A stretch of 64,000 bases of DNA from UBA1444 sp964521625 (GCA_964521625.1 CAZFSM010000008.1:112122-176121), one strand, 5' to 3'; positions 24,359 to 34,998 are shown, numbered from the stretch's first letter. Translations and numbers: made by a program. The notes: generated by a model not told the origin, from the letters alone.

Positions 24359-25642
24359 CTACTTTTTTAAGTTGTAAAATACTTTGCGTCCGCCGAAATA
24401 AGCAGCGGTGCCCAGCAGTTCTTCGATCCGCAACAGTTGGTTGTATTTTGCGACTCGGTCCGTACGGGCCGGGGCGCCGGTTTTAATCTGGCCGGCATTG
24501 GTTGCTACAGCGATATCAGCGATGGTCGCATCTTCTGTTTCACCGGAACGGTGCGATACTACGGCAGTGTAGCCAGCGCGTTTCGCCATTTCGATTGTAT
24601 CGAAGGTTTCGGTTAATGTGCCAATTTGGTTGACTTTGATCAGGATCGAGTTGGCGGTGCCGGTTTCGATGCCACGGGCCAGGCGTTCGGTATTGGTGAC
24701 AAAAAGATCATCGCCGACGATCTGGATTTTGTGGCCCAGTTTTTCGGTCATCAGTTTCCAGCCATCCCAGTCATCTTCGGCCAGTCCGTCTTCAATCGAA
24801 ATGATCGGATATTTTTCGCACAATTGAGCGTAGAAGTCGACCATCTCGGCGGGAGTTTTCACGACGCCTTCGCCTTCGAGATGATATTTTCCGTCTTTGA
24901 AAATTTCCGATGCGGCGGTATCCAGTGCGATGCAGATCTGTTCGCCCGGTTTATAGCCGGCTTTTTCAATCGCGGCGATAATCACCTGGATTGCTTCTTC
25001 GTTGGAACTGAGATTGGGGGCAAAGCCACCTTCGTCGCCAATGGCTGTGCTGAGTTTCTTGGCCTTGAGTACTGCTTTCAGCGAATGGTACACTTCGACG
25101 GACATCCGCAGCGCTTCGGAGAAGCTCGCGGCGCCGACCGGCATGACCATGAATTCCTGGATGTCCACATTATTGTCGGCATGTTTGCCGCCATTTAATA
25201 TGTTCATCATCGGGACGGGAAGCTGTTTGGCGTTGAAGCCGCCCAAATATTGATACAGAGGCATGTCAAGCGAAGATGCGGCGGCTTTGGCTACTGCCAT
25301 CGAGACGCCGAGAATGGCATTGGCACCCAGACGTCCTTTGTTTGGCGTACCATCCAACTCAATCATCGCCTGGTCGATGGAAACCTGGTCCAGTGCGTTC
25401 ATGCCGATGAGTTCGGGCCCGATTTCGCAATTGACGTTATCTACTGCATTGCGGACACCTTTGCCCAGATAGCGGTCTGCTTCGCCGTCACGCAGTTCCA
25501 CTGCTTCGTGCGTTCCGGTGGAGGCGCCGGAGGGAACCGCTGCCCGGCCGAGCGAACCGTCTTCAAGCAAAACGTCTACTTCGATGGTAGGATTTCCGCG
25601 GGAATCGAGAATTTCGCGAGCAAATACATCTTCAATAATCAT
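24359..25642 (-). CDS. eno: Enolase
   Basis: Enolase (427 residues) interconverts 2-phosphoglycerate and phosphoenolpyruvate with two Mg2+ ions. Diagnostic segments are EILDSRGNPTIEVDV at the N-terminus, GDEGGFAPNL near 205, the metal ligands in SIEDGLAEDDWDGW and VGDDLFVTN, the base lysine in ILIKVNQIGT, and SHRSGETED. ATG 25642 is preferred over GTG 25651, which lies in the ribosome site GAGGTG. It is the last gene of gap-pgk-tpiA-gpmI-eno, 17 bases behind gpmI. Confidence 0.98.
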   Translation of the reverse strand: MIIEDVFAREILDSRGNPTIEVDVLLEDGSLGRAAVPSGASTGTHEAVELRDGEADRYLGKGVRNAVDNVNCEIGPELIGMNALDQVSIDQAMIELDGTPNKGRLGANAILGVSMAVAKAAASSLDMPLYQYLGGFNAKQLPVPMMNILNGGKHADNNVDIQEFMVMPVGAASFSEALRMSVEVYHSLKAVLKAKKLSTAIGDEGGFAPNLSSNEEAIQVIIAAIEKAGYKPGEQICIALDTAASEIFKDGKYHLEGEGVVKTPAEMVDFYAQLCEKYPIISIEDGLAEDDWDGWKLMTEKLGHKIQIVGDDLFVTNTERLARGIETGTANSILIKVNQIGTLTETFDTIEMAKRAGYTAVVSHRSGETEDATIADIAVATNAGQIKTGAPARTDRVAKYNQLLRIEELLGTAAYFGGRKVFYNLKK

Positions 25643-25659
25643 GGCAATCACCTCTATGT

Positions 25660-27201
25660 TTATTTTGTAATCAGACTACGTCCGGTCATGGACGATGGCT
25701 GCGCTAACCCGGCCAGATCGAGAATGGTGGGGGAGATATCGGCTAAGATGCCTGGGTGGAGAGTGCTTTGTTTATACTTTTCCGAGACCAGAGTAAACGG
25801 AACTTCATTGGTGGTATGCTGCGTGAATGGCTCACCGCTGACGGGGTCGACCATCATATCGGCATTGCCGTGATCAGCAGTGATGAGCAAAGCGCCGCCT
25901 TGTTCCAGCACGAGGTCGGCGATTTTGCCGATGCAACAGTCGACGGTTCGTACCGCTTGGATGACTGCCGGCATGATGCCGGTATGCCCGACCATGTCGC
26001 CATTGGCGAAATTGCAGATAATCAGGTCATACTGACGGGACCGCAGTGCGGCCAGTATTGCTTCGGTCAGTTCCGGCGCACTCATTTCCGGCTGCAGGTC
26101 GTACGTGGCCACCTTGGGCGAGGGAATCAGTTGGCGATCTTCGCCAGCACAGGGGTTTTCTTCGCCGCCGTTGAAAAAATAGGTGACATGGGCGTATTTT
26201 TCAGTTTCAGCGATTCTGAGTTGATGGTAGCCGGCGCGGCTGAATATTTCGCCCAGCGTATCTTTGAGATATTGCGGCGGATAAGCGACCGGCGCATCAA
26301 AGGTTTCATCATATTGGGTGAGTGAAGCATAATGCACGGGAAAGAAGCCGTTGCGACGGGGAAAATCAGCAAAATCAGAAAAGATGAAAGCCCGGGTCAA
26401 CTGACGTGCCCGGTCGGGGCGGAAATTAAAGAAGATGATCCCGTCGTTGGCTTTGATGCCGCAAGCAGGGCAAGAAGAAACGATAGTCGGTTTCACGAAT
26501 TCATCCGTCTCGCCACGCGCATAGGCAGCGTCGACTGCCTGATGGGCTGTCGGAGATTGGAATCCTTCGCGGTAAACCAAGGCTGCATAAGCCTGCTCGG
26601 TTCGTTCCCAGCGCTTATCGCGGTCCATCGCATAATAACGGCCAATGACGGTCGCAATTTTGCCGACGCCGATTTCTGCCATTTTGGCTTCCAACTGGTC
26701 GATGAAAAGATTTGCCGAAGACGGTGCGGTATCGCGGCCGTCGAGGAACGCATGCACGTAAACCTGGCTGATGTTTTGTCGTTTGGCCAGTTCCACCAGG
26801 GCAACCACGTGATCAAGATGACTGTGGACTCCACCGTCGGACAACAATCCCATCAGGTGCAGCGCGGCGCCTGATTGTTTAACCTGTTGCATTGCGTTCA
26901 GCAACACCGGATTAGTGAAAAAATCACTATCGCGGATTGCTTTGGAAATCCGGGTCAGCTCCTGGTAGACAATACGGCCTGAACCGATATTCAGATGCCC
27001 GACCTCGGAATTGCCCATTTGTCCGTCCGGTAGTCCGACTGCCTCGCCGGAACATTTTAAAGACGTAGACGGGTACTTCGCCATCAATTTTGAAATGTGC
27101 GGCGTACCGGCCTGAATAATGGCATTGGATGGGTCATCGGTGCGTCCGATGCCCCATCCGTCAAGGATTGCCAGTAAAATCGGCGAATTTAAATGCGCCA
27201 A
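25660..27201 (-). CDS. gpmI: 2,3-bisphosphoglycerate-independent phosphoglycerate mutase
   Basis: The 513-residue Mn-dependent mutase interconverts 3- and 2-phosphoglycerate. ILDGWGIG (metal Asp14) and QMGNSEVGHLNIGSGR (phosphoserine nucleophile Ser65) are at the N-terminus. The alkaline-phosphatase-like C-terminal site includes CNFANGDMVGHTG and ITADHGNADMM. It lies between tpiA and eno with gaps of about 15 bases, fully in operon. Confidence 0.98.
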   Translation of the reverse strand: MAHLNSPILLAILDGWGIGRTDDPSNAIIQAGTPHISKLMAKYPSTSLKCSGEAVGLPDGQMGNSEVGHLNIGSGRIVYQELTRISKAIRDSDFFTNPVLLNAMQQVKQSGAALHLMGLLSDGGVHSHLDHVVALVELAKRQNISQVYVHAFLDGRDTAPSSANLFIDQLEAKMAEIGVGKIATVIGRYYAMDRDKRWERTEQAYAALVYREGFQSPTAHQAVDAAYARGETDEFVKPTIVSSCPACGIKANDGIIFFNFRPDRARQLTRAFIFSDFADFPRRNGFFPVHYASLTQYDETFDAPVAYPPQYLKDTLGEIFSRAGYHQLRIAETEKYAHVTYFFNGGEENPCAGEDRQLIPSPKVATYDLQPEMSAPELTEAILAALRSRQYDLIICNFANGDMVGHTGIMPAVIQAVRTVDCCIGKIADLVLEQGGALLITADHGNADMMVDPVSGEPFTQHTTNEVPFTLVSEKYKQSTLHPGILADISPTILDLAGLAQPSSMTGRSLITK

Positions 27202-27216
27202 AATCGTTGTCTCCTT

Positions 27217-27990
<774 letters not shown>

Positions 27991-28012
27991 GGAACAACAC
28001 TTCCTAAATTTC

Positions 28013-29197
28013 TTATTTGTTGGTCAGGGCAGCAACGCCAGGCAAAATTTTGCCTTCGAGAAACTCGAGCGATGCACCGCCCCCGGTGGAAATATGGGTG
28101 ATTTTGTCAGCCAGACCGACTTTTTCCAGCGCCGCAACCGAGTCGCCGCCGCCTACTATGCTGACGGCCTGCGAGTGGGCGACCGCCTGGGCGACAAATT
28201 CGGTTCCTTTGGCAAAGGCGTCCATTTCAAACACGCCCATCGGTCCGTTCCAGACGATGGTTTTGGCATTGGCTAATGCCTGGGCGAATGCAGCTGAGGA
28301 GGCAGGGCCGATATCGAGCGCCATTTCCTCCGGTCCGATTGCATCTGCGGCTACAACCCTATTGGCAGCATCGGCGGCGAATTTTTCCGCCACAACGACG
28401 TCGGAAGGCAGTAACAGCTTGACGCCGCTGGCTTTAGCCTGAGCGATCAGATCTTTGGCCAGGGGGATTTTGTCGGGTTCAACCAGTGATTTGCCGACGC
28501 TAAAGCCCTGGGCCGCAATGAAAGTGTTGGCCATGCCGCCGCCGATCAGCAGGGCATCGACCTTGGTCAGCAAATTGGCGATAACGCCGATCTTGTCCGA
28601 CACTTTGGCGCCGCCGATAATTGCAACGTATGGGCGCTCGGGATTGGTCACCGCCCGGCCCAGGAAGTCCAGTTCTTTTTCCATCAGGAAACCAGCGACA
28701 GCCGGCAGAAACTTGGTGATTCCTTCGACGGAGGCATGCGCCCGGTGAGATACACCAAAGGCATCATTGACAGCAACATCGGCCAACGCGGCCAGACCTT
28801 TGGCAAATGCGGGATCGTTTTTTTCTTCTTCCGGGTGAAAGCGCAGGTTTTCCAGCATCAGGACTTCACCTGGCTGCAGCGCCTTGGCGGCTGCTTCGGC
28901 TACCGGACCGACACAGTCACTGGCAAATTTCACTTCTTTACCCAGCAGGGAAGACAAGTGGGCAGCAACCGGCGCCAGGGAAAATTCGGGCGTCGGGCCG
29001 TTCTTGGGGCGACCGAAGTGCGCCCCAAGAACCAGCGATGCTCCCTGTGCCAGCAGATAGGTCAAGGTCGGCAAAGTAGCGCTGATGCGTGTGTCATCAG
29101 TGATATTTCCGGCTTTGTCCATCGGCACGTTATAATCAACGCGGACAAAAACCCGCTTCCCTTTGACGTCAAGATCGCGGATTGTTTTTTTGTTCAA
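28013..29197 (-). CDS. pgk: Phosphoglycerate kinase
   Basis: The 394-residue two-domain kinase transfers phosphate from 1,3-bisphosphoglycerate to ADP. The substrate domain has RVFVRVDYNVP and GAHFGRP; the nucleotide domain has IGGAKVSDKI, WNGPMGVFE and SIVGGGDSVAAL. It starts 12 bases behind the gap stop codon. Confidence 0.98.
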   Translation of the reverse strand: MNKKTIRDLDVKGKRVFVRVDYNVPMDKAGNITDDTRISATLPTLTYLLAQGASLVLGAHFGRPKNGPTPEFSLAPVAAHLSSLLGKEVKFASDCVGPVAEAAAKALQPGEVLMLENLRFHPEEEKNDPAFAKGLAALADVAVNDAFGVSHRAHASVEGITKFLPAVAGFLMEKELDFLGRAVTNPERPYVAIIGGAKVSDKIGVIANLLTKVDALLIGGGMANTFIAAQGFSVGKSLVEPDKIPLAKDLIAQAKASGVKLLLPSDVVVAEKFAADAANRVVAADAIGPEEMALDIGPASSAAFAQALANAKTIVWNGPMGVFEMDAFAKGTEFVAQAVAHSQAVSIVGGGDSVAALEKVGLADKITHISTGGGASLEFLEGKILPGVAALTNK

Positions 29198-29209
29198 GTC
29201 CGGCTCCTC

Positions 29210-30217
29210 CTACAATCCTTTTTTGCCGATGTAGACAATCAGGTCGATGACACGGTTGGAGTAACCCCACTCATTGTCATACCAGCCGATTACTTTCAGT
29301 TGTGTGCCATCGACGACCATGGTGGAATCTGCATCGATGATACAAGAATGGGGATTGCCATTATAGTCTTTCGATACCAGCGGTTCGTCGCTGTAAGCAA
29401 GGATGCCTTTGAGCGGACCGGCGGCAGCCGCTTTCAGGGCTGCGTTTACTTCCTCAACGGTGACCGGCTTTTCCATTTCTGCTACGAGGTCGGTGAGCGA
29501 AACATTCGGGGTGGGAACGCGCAGGGCAAAACCATTCAGTTTGCCTTTGAGCTCCGGCAGAACCAGTGCAACAGCCTTGGCAGCGCCGGTGGTTGTCGGG
29601 ATGATCGACATGGCGGCGGCACGGGCCCGACGCAGGTCTTTGTGCGGCAGGTCGAGAATCATCTGGTCGTTGGTATAGGAGTGGACGGTAGTCATCATGC
29701 CGTGCTTGATGCCGAAAGATTCATGGATGACTTTGGCCATCGGCGCCAGGCAGTTGGTGGTGCAGGAAGCATTGGAAATGATGTGGTGCTTGGCGGCATC
29801 GTATTTATTTTCATTGACGCCCATTACGATGGTAATGTCTTCGCCTTTGGCCGGAGCGGAGATGATGACTTTTTTAGCGCCGGCTTTGATGTGGGCGGCA
29901 GCTTTATCGGCGTCGGTGAACCGGCCTGTCGACTCAACGACTACATCGATGCCCAGAGCGCCCCAGGGCAGGGCTGCGGGATCCTTTTCAGCAAGGACTT
30001 TGATTGCTTTGCCGTTGACGATGATAGAATCTTTTTCGGCTTTTACTTCGGCGTCCAGAATTCCATGGATAGAGTCGTACTTAAGCAAATGGGCCAGCGT
30101 TGCGGCATCCGTCAGGTCGTTTACTGCTACGATTTCCAGCGCCGGATTGGTCAGAGCCGCCCGAAATGCGTTGCGCCCGATACGGCCAAACCCGTTAATT
30201 CCTACTTTGATTGTCAT
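29210..30217 (-). CDS. gap: Glyceraldehyde-3-phosphate dehydrogenase
   Basis: GAPDH (335 residues) oxidises glyceraldehyde 3-phosphate with NAD+ and phosphate. It has KVGINGFGRIGRN (NAD fold), the catalytic Cys152 in SNASCTTNCLAP and the C-terminal WYDNEWGYSNRV. The ATG at 30217 is chosen because GGAGGA is 7 bases upstream; an in-frame TTG/GTG-type start five codons earlier overlaps that site. It is the first gene of the lower-glycolysis operon. No CggR-type repressor gene is adjacent, and a 250-base upstream region is shared with the divergent DUF401 gene. Confidence 0.98.
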   Translation of the reverse strand: MTIKVGINGFGRIGRNAFRAALTNPALEIVAVNDLTDAATLAHLLKYDSIHGILDAEVKAEKDSIIVNGKAIKVLAEKDPAALPWGALGIDVVVESTGRFTDADKAAAHIKAGAKKVIISAPAKGEDITIVMGVNENKYDAAKHHIISNASCTTNCLAPMAKVIHESFGIKHGMMTTVHSYTNDQMILDLPHKDLRRARAAAMSIIPTTTGAAKAVALVLPELKGKLNGFALRVPTPNVSLTDLVAEMEKPVTVEEVNAALKAAAAGPLKGILAYSDEPLVSKDYNGNPHSCIIDADSTMVVDGTQLKVIGWYDNEWGYSNRVIDLIVYIGKKGL

Positions 30218-30468
30218 AAATAGTTCCTCCAATCATTTTAATCTTGTCGGACAATTTAGTTTTAATTTTGAAAATTCGACAAACCTGTCTGTTCTCCTGC
30301 CGAAATACTAAATTGCACCAAATTTCATAGTAATTATTCACCATTGGCCTGCATATTCCTGCCAAGGATACTATTAAATATGTGTAAGGAACAAAATGGA
30401 CAAAGCCTGAAAAATCTGGGAGAATTAACAAAGACGGTGCATAGCGCCCAAAAGGAGGACTTCGGTTC

Positions 30469-31698
30469 ATGCAATCGGTTGCCATCATATTAATAGTGTT
30501 ATGTACTGTTGTAGTGCTGTTGCACCGCAAAGTGGAAATCGGCCATGCGATGCTGGCGGGGTCGGTTATTTTGACCGTGATGACGCTATCGTCTCCCCTG
30601 CTGTTTTTCGGTTCCGTTGTCAAAACAGGCCAGCACTCTAACACCTGGGAAATACTGATCGCCCTATATTTCGTCATGTGTCTGGAGTATCAGCTGCGTA
30701 CCAGTGGATTGTTGGATAAAGTGATGGCGGCGGCGCGACGGAAACTGATCAGTGATAAGTTTTTGCTGGCAGGCATGCCGGCATTTCTTGGTTTTTTGCC
30801 TTCATTGGGTGGTGCGGTGTTTTCGGCACCGATGGTGGAAAATGCAAGCCGAAGCTATGACATGACGCCGGAACAAAAGACGGCGGTGAATTATTGGTTT
30901 CGTCACATTTGGGAGTATGTCAATCCGATCATGCCGGGGTTGCTGCTTACCGGCCAGATTACCCGGATTCCGTTGCCGGACCTGATCCAGTCAATGGCAA
31001 TATTCGTGGTTGCAGCTATCGTGATTGGCTGGATTGTTTGCCTGGCGGGAATAAAGGAAAAAACAGTGAACCAAACTGAGGACAAAGCGGAAGAGCCGAC
31101 TATGGAAGCGCCGGCGCCAAGTAACGGGTTGAATCCGATACTCTGGACTGCCGGACCGATCTTGCTCAATATATTTCTGGTTGTGTTCTTCCACTTCGCG
31201 GCGTCTGTTTCCATGGCCATTGTGGTTTTGCTAATGGTAGTGGTTTTGCGGCAGCATACTGCGGATATCAAAGCGATGCTGCGGCATGGACTAGACCGGA
31301 AGTTGCTATGGGGGATCGCCAGTATCCTGTTGTTTCAACAAGTCCTGCAAGACACGGGCGTACTCAGCGGAGTGGTGAAAATGCTGGAAACCTACGGAAT
31401 ACCTGCCATGATCGTGGCTGGAACTTTGGCGTTTGCCGGCGGAATTCTCACCGGAACTTCGGGCGGGTTTGTTGCGCTGTCGATGCCGGTCATTGTGGCG
31501 ATGTCACCGGGGGATATAGTTGCCGTATCGGTAGGATTTGTTATGGGGACTGCCGGACAGATGCTGTCGCCGATGCATTTGTGCTTATTGGTTTCGCTGC
31601 GCTATTTTGGCGCAGATTTTGCCCGTAGCATGACTCCGGTCGCGATTATGCAAGCGCTGATGATCGGAGTGCTTTTTCTGCGGTATGGAGTTTTTTAG
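30469..31698 (+). CDS. DUF401 family integral membrane permease
   Basis: A 409-residue protein with about 10-11 membrane helices. It has the DUF401 signature region GFLPSLGGAVFSAPMVE, then WFRHIWEYVNPIMPGLLL, and a mirrored second half with GTSGGFVALSMPVIVAMSPG. DUF401 proteins resemble ion-transporter-superfamily carriers such as GntP and CitM, but their substrate is not known. AAAGGAGG lies 9 bases before the ATG. It diverges from the gap operon. Confidence 0.88.
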   Translation: MQSVAIILIVLCTVVVLLHRKVEIGHAMLAGSVILTVMTLSSPLLFFGSVVKTGQHSNTWEILIALYFVMCLEYQLRTSGLLDKVMAAARRKLISDKFLLAGMPAFLGFLPSLGGAVFSAPMVENASRSYDMTPEQKTAVNYWFRHIWEYVNPIMPGLLLTGQITRIPLPDLIQSMAIFVVAAIVIGWIVCLAGIKEKTVNQTEDKAEEPTMEAPAPSNGLNPILWTAGPILLNIFLVVFFHFAASVSMAIVVLLMVVVLRQHTADIKAMLRHGLDRKLLWGIASILLFQQVLQDTGVLSGVVKMLETYGIPAMIVAGTLAFAGGILTGTSGGFVALSMPVIVAMSPGDIVAVSVGFVMGTAGQMLSPMHLCLLVSLRYFGADFARSMTPVAIMQALMIGVLFLRYGVF

Positions 31699-31765
31699 CA
31701 GGATTTAATCAGACAAGCGCCGAAGAGCAAAATAGAATAACCGCAAACGAGAGGAGTTGCAGTCC

Positions 31766-32416
31766 GTGGGTGATCATTTCCAATTTACCCGGAATTACAA
31801 TGACTTGAGTACCAACAAAGGGTTTCAGTTTGAGTTTTGCTGTGATCGTTGCGGCACTGGGTATCGTACGAAATTCAAGTCTTCCGCTTCAGGAATGCTG
31901 ACTGAAGCGTTGGACACCGCCGGCAGCATCTTTGGCGGCCTGTTTGGTCAGGCAGCGGATGTAAGCGAGCGGGTGCGGTCGGCAGGTTGGCAGCAGTCCC
32001 GCGACGAAGCGTTTATCGAAGCGATTGAAGAATTGCAGCCCGACTTTATCCAATGTCCGCGTTGTTCGACATGGGTGTGCCGGAAAAGCTGCTGGAATAA
32101 TAAAAAAGGCTTATGCAAAGAATGCGCTCCCGACCTGGGGGTAGAAATGGCGGCGGCGCAGGCCAGCAAGTCGGTCGAGGAAGTTTGGGCGAACGCTCAG
32201 ATGGCCGAAGAAGACAAGCATCTGTCCGAACAGGACTGGCGCGAAGGAATCCGGGCCAATTGCCCTGAGTGCGAAGCACATCTGGCGAATAATGTGAAAT
32301 TCTGTCCGGAATGCGGGGCAAAGATAAAACAAGTGGCTTTTTGCGGACAGTGTGGTGGGAAGTTGACTCCCGGCGCCAAATTTTGTCCAGAGTGTGGAGC
32401 CAAAGCAGGAGGATAA
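31766..32416 (+). CDS. Multi-zinc-ribbon protein
   Basis: About 216 residues. GTG 31766 (MGDHFQF) is used because GAGAGGAG lies 9 bases upstream. Three cysteine pairs group into zinc ribbons: CCDRCG with CPRCSTWVCRKSC and CKEC in the first two thirds, and the DZANK-like double ribbon CPECEAHLANNVKFCPECG / CGQCGGKLTPGAKFCPECG at the C-terminus. Such modules scaffold proteins or bind nucleic acid; no enzyme domain is present. It ends two bases before the speE start and its last codons overlap the speE ribosome site, so the two are coupled. Confidence 0.85.
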   Translation: MGDHFQFTRNYNDLSTNKGFQFEFCCDRCGTGYRTKFKSSASGMLTEALDTAGSIFGGLFGQAADVSERVRSAGWQQSRDEAFIEAIEELQPDFIQCPRCSTWVCRKSCWNNKKGLCKECAPDLGVEMAAAQASKSVEEVWANAQMAEEDKHLSEQDWREGIRANCPECEAHLANNVKFCPECGAKIKQVAFCGQCGGKLTPGAKFCPECGAKAGG

Positions 32417-32418
32417 AA

Positions 32419-33252
32419 ATGAAACTGTGGTTGACGGAGAAACAGACAGAGAATCTGGGGATGTCATGCCGGATTCGCGAAACTTTATTTGTCGGGCAAT
32501 CCGGATTTCAAAAGGTGGTTGTGGCCGATTCTTATGAGTTTGGCAGGATGCTGGTATTGGATGACGTATTTCAAACATCGCTGTTTGATGAATTTATTTA
32601 CCATGAGATGATTGCCCATGTGCCATTGTTCACTCACCCGACGCCGAAAAAGGTCCTGGTTATCGGCGGCGGTGATGGCGGGGCTGTGCGCGAAGTAGTG
32701 CGCCATGCAGCGGTGGAAAGCGTCGAAATGGTCGAAATCGATGGAATGGTGGTAGACGCCAGCAAAGAGTATCTGCCGGAAATCAGCTCGGCCATGCGGG
32801 ACGGGCATCCCAAACTAAAGTTGATCATTGGCGACGGGATCGCGCACATGAAAGAGTTTGAAAATCATTATGATGTAATTCTGGTGGATTGCTCCGATCC
32901 GATTGGCCCGGGAGAAGGGCTGTTTAGCAAGGAGTTTTACCAGGATGTGTACAAGGCGCTGAAGCCAGACGGCTTATTCGTCCAGCAAACCGAGTCGCCG
33001 TTTTATCACAAGCCTTTGATATCCAAAGTTTATCGTGATATCAGCGGGCTGTTTCCGATAACCAAGATGTATCTGGCGAGCATCCCGCTCTACCCGGGCG
33101 GGTCGCACAGCTTTACCATGGGTTCCAAGCAAGTGGACCCGGCTACCTGCGCATTGCCGGCTACCATGCCGTTTAGCACTCAATACTACAACTTGGACCT
33201 TCATCGCAGTTGCTTTGTTTTGCCAAACTTCGTGCAAGCATTATTGAAATAG
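32419..33252 (+). CDS. speE: Spermidine synthase (polyamine aminopropyltransferase)
   Basis: The 277-residue enzyme transfers an aminopropyl group from decarboxylated SAM to putrescine. It shows LVLDDVFQTSLFDEFIYHEMI, the dcSAM loop VLVIGGGDGGAVREV, and the catalytic VILVDCSDPIGPGEGLF. ATG 32419 has AGGAGG 5 bases upstream; the frame extends further but inside the zinc-ribbon gene. No speD is in this window. A terminator follows. Confidence 0.96.
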   Translation: MKLWLTEKQTENLGMSCRIRETLFVGQSGFQKVVVADSYEFGRMLVLDDVFQTSLFDEFIYHEMIAHVPLFTHPTPKKVLVIGGGDGGAVREVVRHAAVESVEMVEIDGMVVDASKEYLPEISSAMRDGHPKLKLIIGDGIAHMKEFENHYDVILVDCSDPIGPGEGLFSKEFYQDVYKALKPDGLFVQQTESPFYHKPLISKVYRDISGLFPITKMYLASIPLYPGGSHSFTMGSKQVDPATCALPATMPFSTQYYNLDLHRSCFVLPNFVQALLK

Positions 33253-33287
33253 GGGAATTCGTCTGGGATAATTAAAGTAATAAAGTA

Positions 33288-33326
33288 AAGAGGAGGCTGT
33301 CTGGCGACAACTTCCTCTTTTTTTGC
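33288..33326. terminator. Terminator between speE and the M29 aminopeptidase
   Basis: The arms AAAGAGGA (33288-33295) and TCCTCTTT (33314-33321) enclose an 18-base loop and are followed by Ts. It ends just before the convergent minus-strand stop codon. Confidence 0.7.
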
Positions 33327-33336
33327 GAGTAATCGT

Positions 33337-34449
33337 TTATTTCAGGTTTTCCGGGTTCAGTTCCGCTAGTTCGCCGGGAATAAATCGCCCATCTTTGCGG
33401 ATCAACCGATCGTCAAACCAGATTTCACCGCCGCCGTATTCGGGGGTCTGAATGCAGACAAGATCCCAATGGATTGCCGAACGGTTGGTATTGTCTGCTT
33501 CTTCATAGGCATTGCCGGGGGTGAAGTGAAAACTGCCCTGGATTTTTTCATCGAACAAGGTATCCTTCATCGGTTTAAGGATGTAGGGATTGACGCCGAG
33601 GGCGAATTCGCCGATATAGCGTGCACCGTCATCGGTATCCAGCACTTCGTTGATTCGCTGGCTGAGATTGGCGGTAGCCTGTATGATGCGTCCATTGTCG
33701 AAACTCAACCGGATGTTTTCGTAGGTGACACCCTGATAAATCGAAGGGGTATTATAAGTAAGGGTACCATTCACGGAATCGCGCACTGGCGCGGTGTACA
33801 CTTCGCCGTCGGGAATGTTGCGCAGGCCGGAGCATTTGACGACCGGAATCGCTTTGATCGAAAAGTTCAGGTCGGTGCCAGGACCGGTGATGCGAACCCG
33901 GTCGGTTTTTTCCATCAACTCAACCAGCGGCGTCATGGCGCGGTCCATTTTGGCGTAGTCCAGATTGCAGACGTTATAGTAAAATGTTTCAAATCCCTCG
34001 CTGCTGAGGCCGGCCAACTGGGCCATCGAAGGATTGGGCCAGCGCAAAACGCACCATTTGGTGTTTTTGACCCGGATTTCAGAATGGACCGGTTTGAACC
34101 AATCCTGCTGATAAAGTTTGAGTTTTTCCGGCGCCACATCCGACAGTTCGCTGATGTTTTCACTGGCGCGGATGCCAATGTAGGCCTGCATGGCGCTCAT
34201 GCGGGCCGACTCCCAGCCAGCGATGGCCTGCAGTTGACTACTGGATGCGCCAGAGAGCAGTTTGCGTTGCAGCCGGTTGTTTTTTAGCGACAGGAATGGT
34301 ACACCGCCTGCGCGGTAGGCTTCATCGACCAATGCCTGCGCCAGTGGCAGTGCATCGTCGAACATTTCAATCAAAATGTTTTCACCAGGTTGCAGATTGG
34401 TGGAATAACGAATCAAATTTTGTGCTAATTGCGCGGTGCGAGCGTCCAT
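33337..34449 (-). CDS. M29 family thermophilic-type aminopeptidase
   Basis: A 370-residue cytoplasmic metallo-aminopeptidase of the AmpS/PepS/aminopeptidase T family. It removes N-terminal residues with a two-metal site. Family segments include ENILIEMFDDALPLAQALVDEA, RITGPGTDLNFSIKAI, NIPDGEVYTAPV (metal glutamate), NPYILKPMKDTLFDEKIQGSFHFTPGNAY and IHWDLVCIQTPEYGGGEIWFDD. ATG 34449 (MDART) has TTGGAGG upstream; the earlier in-frame start lacks one. Confidence 0.93.
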   Translation of the reverse strand: MDARTAQLAQNLIRYSTNLQPGENILIEMFDDALPLAQALVDEAYRAGGVPFLSLKNNRLQRKLLSGASSSQLQAIAGWESARMSAMQAYIGIRASENISELSDVAPEKLKLYQQDWFKPVHSEIRVKNTKWCVLRWPNPSMAQLAGLSSEGFETFYYNVCNLDYAKMDRAMTPLVELMEKTDRVRITGPGTDLNFSIKAIPVVKCSGLRNIPDGEVYTAPVRDSVNGTLTYNTPSIYQGVTYENIRLSFDNGRIIQATANLSQRINEVLDTDDGARYIGEFALGVNPYILKPMKDTLFDEKIQGSFHFTPGNAYEEADNTNRSAIHWDLVCIQTPEYGGGEIWFDDRLIRKDGRFIPGELAELNPENLK

Positions 34450-34496
34450 AGTTAACCTCCAAGGATATTTATATAAAATAATTATAGCATAAGGCA

Positions 34497-34525
34497 TTGA
34501 TTTTTTGCTGTCAGTCCTTTATAAT
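34497..34525 (+). promoter_or_regulatory. Promoter of the tRNA-Glu/tRNA-Val unit
   Basis: TTGATT (34497-34502), a 17-base spacer and TATAAT (34520-34525) lie 15 bases before tRNA-Glu. Confidence 0.75.
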
Positions 34526-34539
34526 AAAAAAGCATTTGA

Positions 34540-34614
34540 GGCCCGTTGGTCAAGCGGTTAAGACACCGCCCTTTCACGGCGGTATCGGGGGTTCGATTCC
34601 CCCACGGGTCACCA
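34540..34614 (+). tRNA. tRNA-Glu (anticodon TTC)
   Basis: A 75-nt cloverleaf with encoded CCA. The acceptor GGCCCGT pairs with ACGGGTC (one G-U). The anticodon loop CTTTCAC has TTC at 34573-34575, and the T-arm GGGGGTTCGATTCCCCC is intact. Confidence 0.97.
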
Positions 34615-34620
34615 AAACAG

Positions 34621-34696
<76 letters not shown>

Positions 34697-34705
34697 ATCA
34701 AACAC

Positions 34706-34740
34706 GGCTTCTCATCTTCGGATGGGAAGCCTATTTTATT
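34706..34740 (+). terminator. Terminator of the tRNA-Glu/Val unit
   Basis: An 11-bp stem (34706-34716 with 34721-34731) with a TTCG tetraloop is followed by TATTTTATTT. Confidence 0.88.
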
Positions 34741-34952
34741 TACACACTGATTTAATCAATCCAGTATTCGAAGGTTTCCTAACACAGTAAAATTTGAGCG
34801 AGCTAGTTGTTTTGATTGAATTATATTTTTGTAGAGTAGTATGCTAATCGATGATAAAATAGAATTAGTACTAACAACACTGGTAAAATAATATTCCTGA
34901 CAATGTCTATTTGAAAATTTATTAATCACCTTTCCATTATCAGAATAACTGA

Positions 34953-34974
34953 CTTTATAAGTAGAGTTATAAAG
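34953..34974. promoter_or_regulatory. Inverted repeat before the ketopantoate-reductase-like gene
   Basis: CTTTATAA and TTATAAAG are separated by 6 bases, ending 25 bases before the ATG. It could be an operator or an mRNA 5' hairpin. The rest of the AT-rich 34,741-34,998 gap shows nothing else. Confidence 0.35.
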
Positions 34975-34998
34975 AGAAAATGATAGGGGGGCGATTTT

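Noticed and set aside
30233..30468. CggR-type operator upstream of gap
   Set aside because: No clear long direct or inverted repeat and no cggR gene are present; the partial repeat ACAATTTAG/CTAAATTG is too distant to be convincing.
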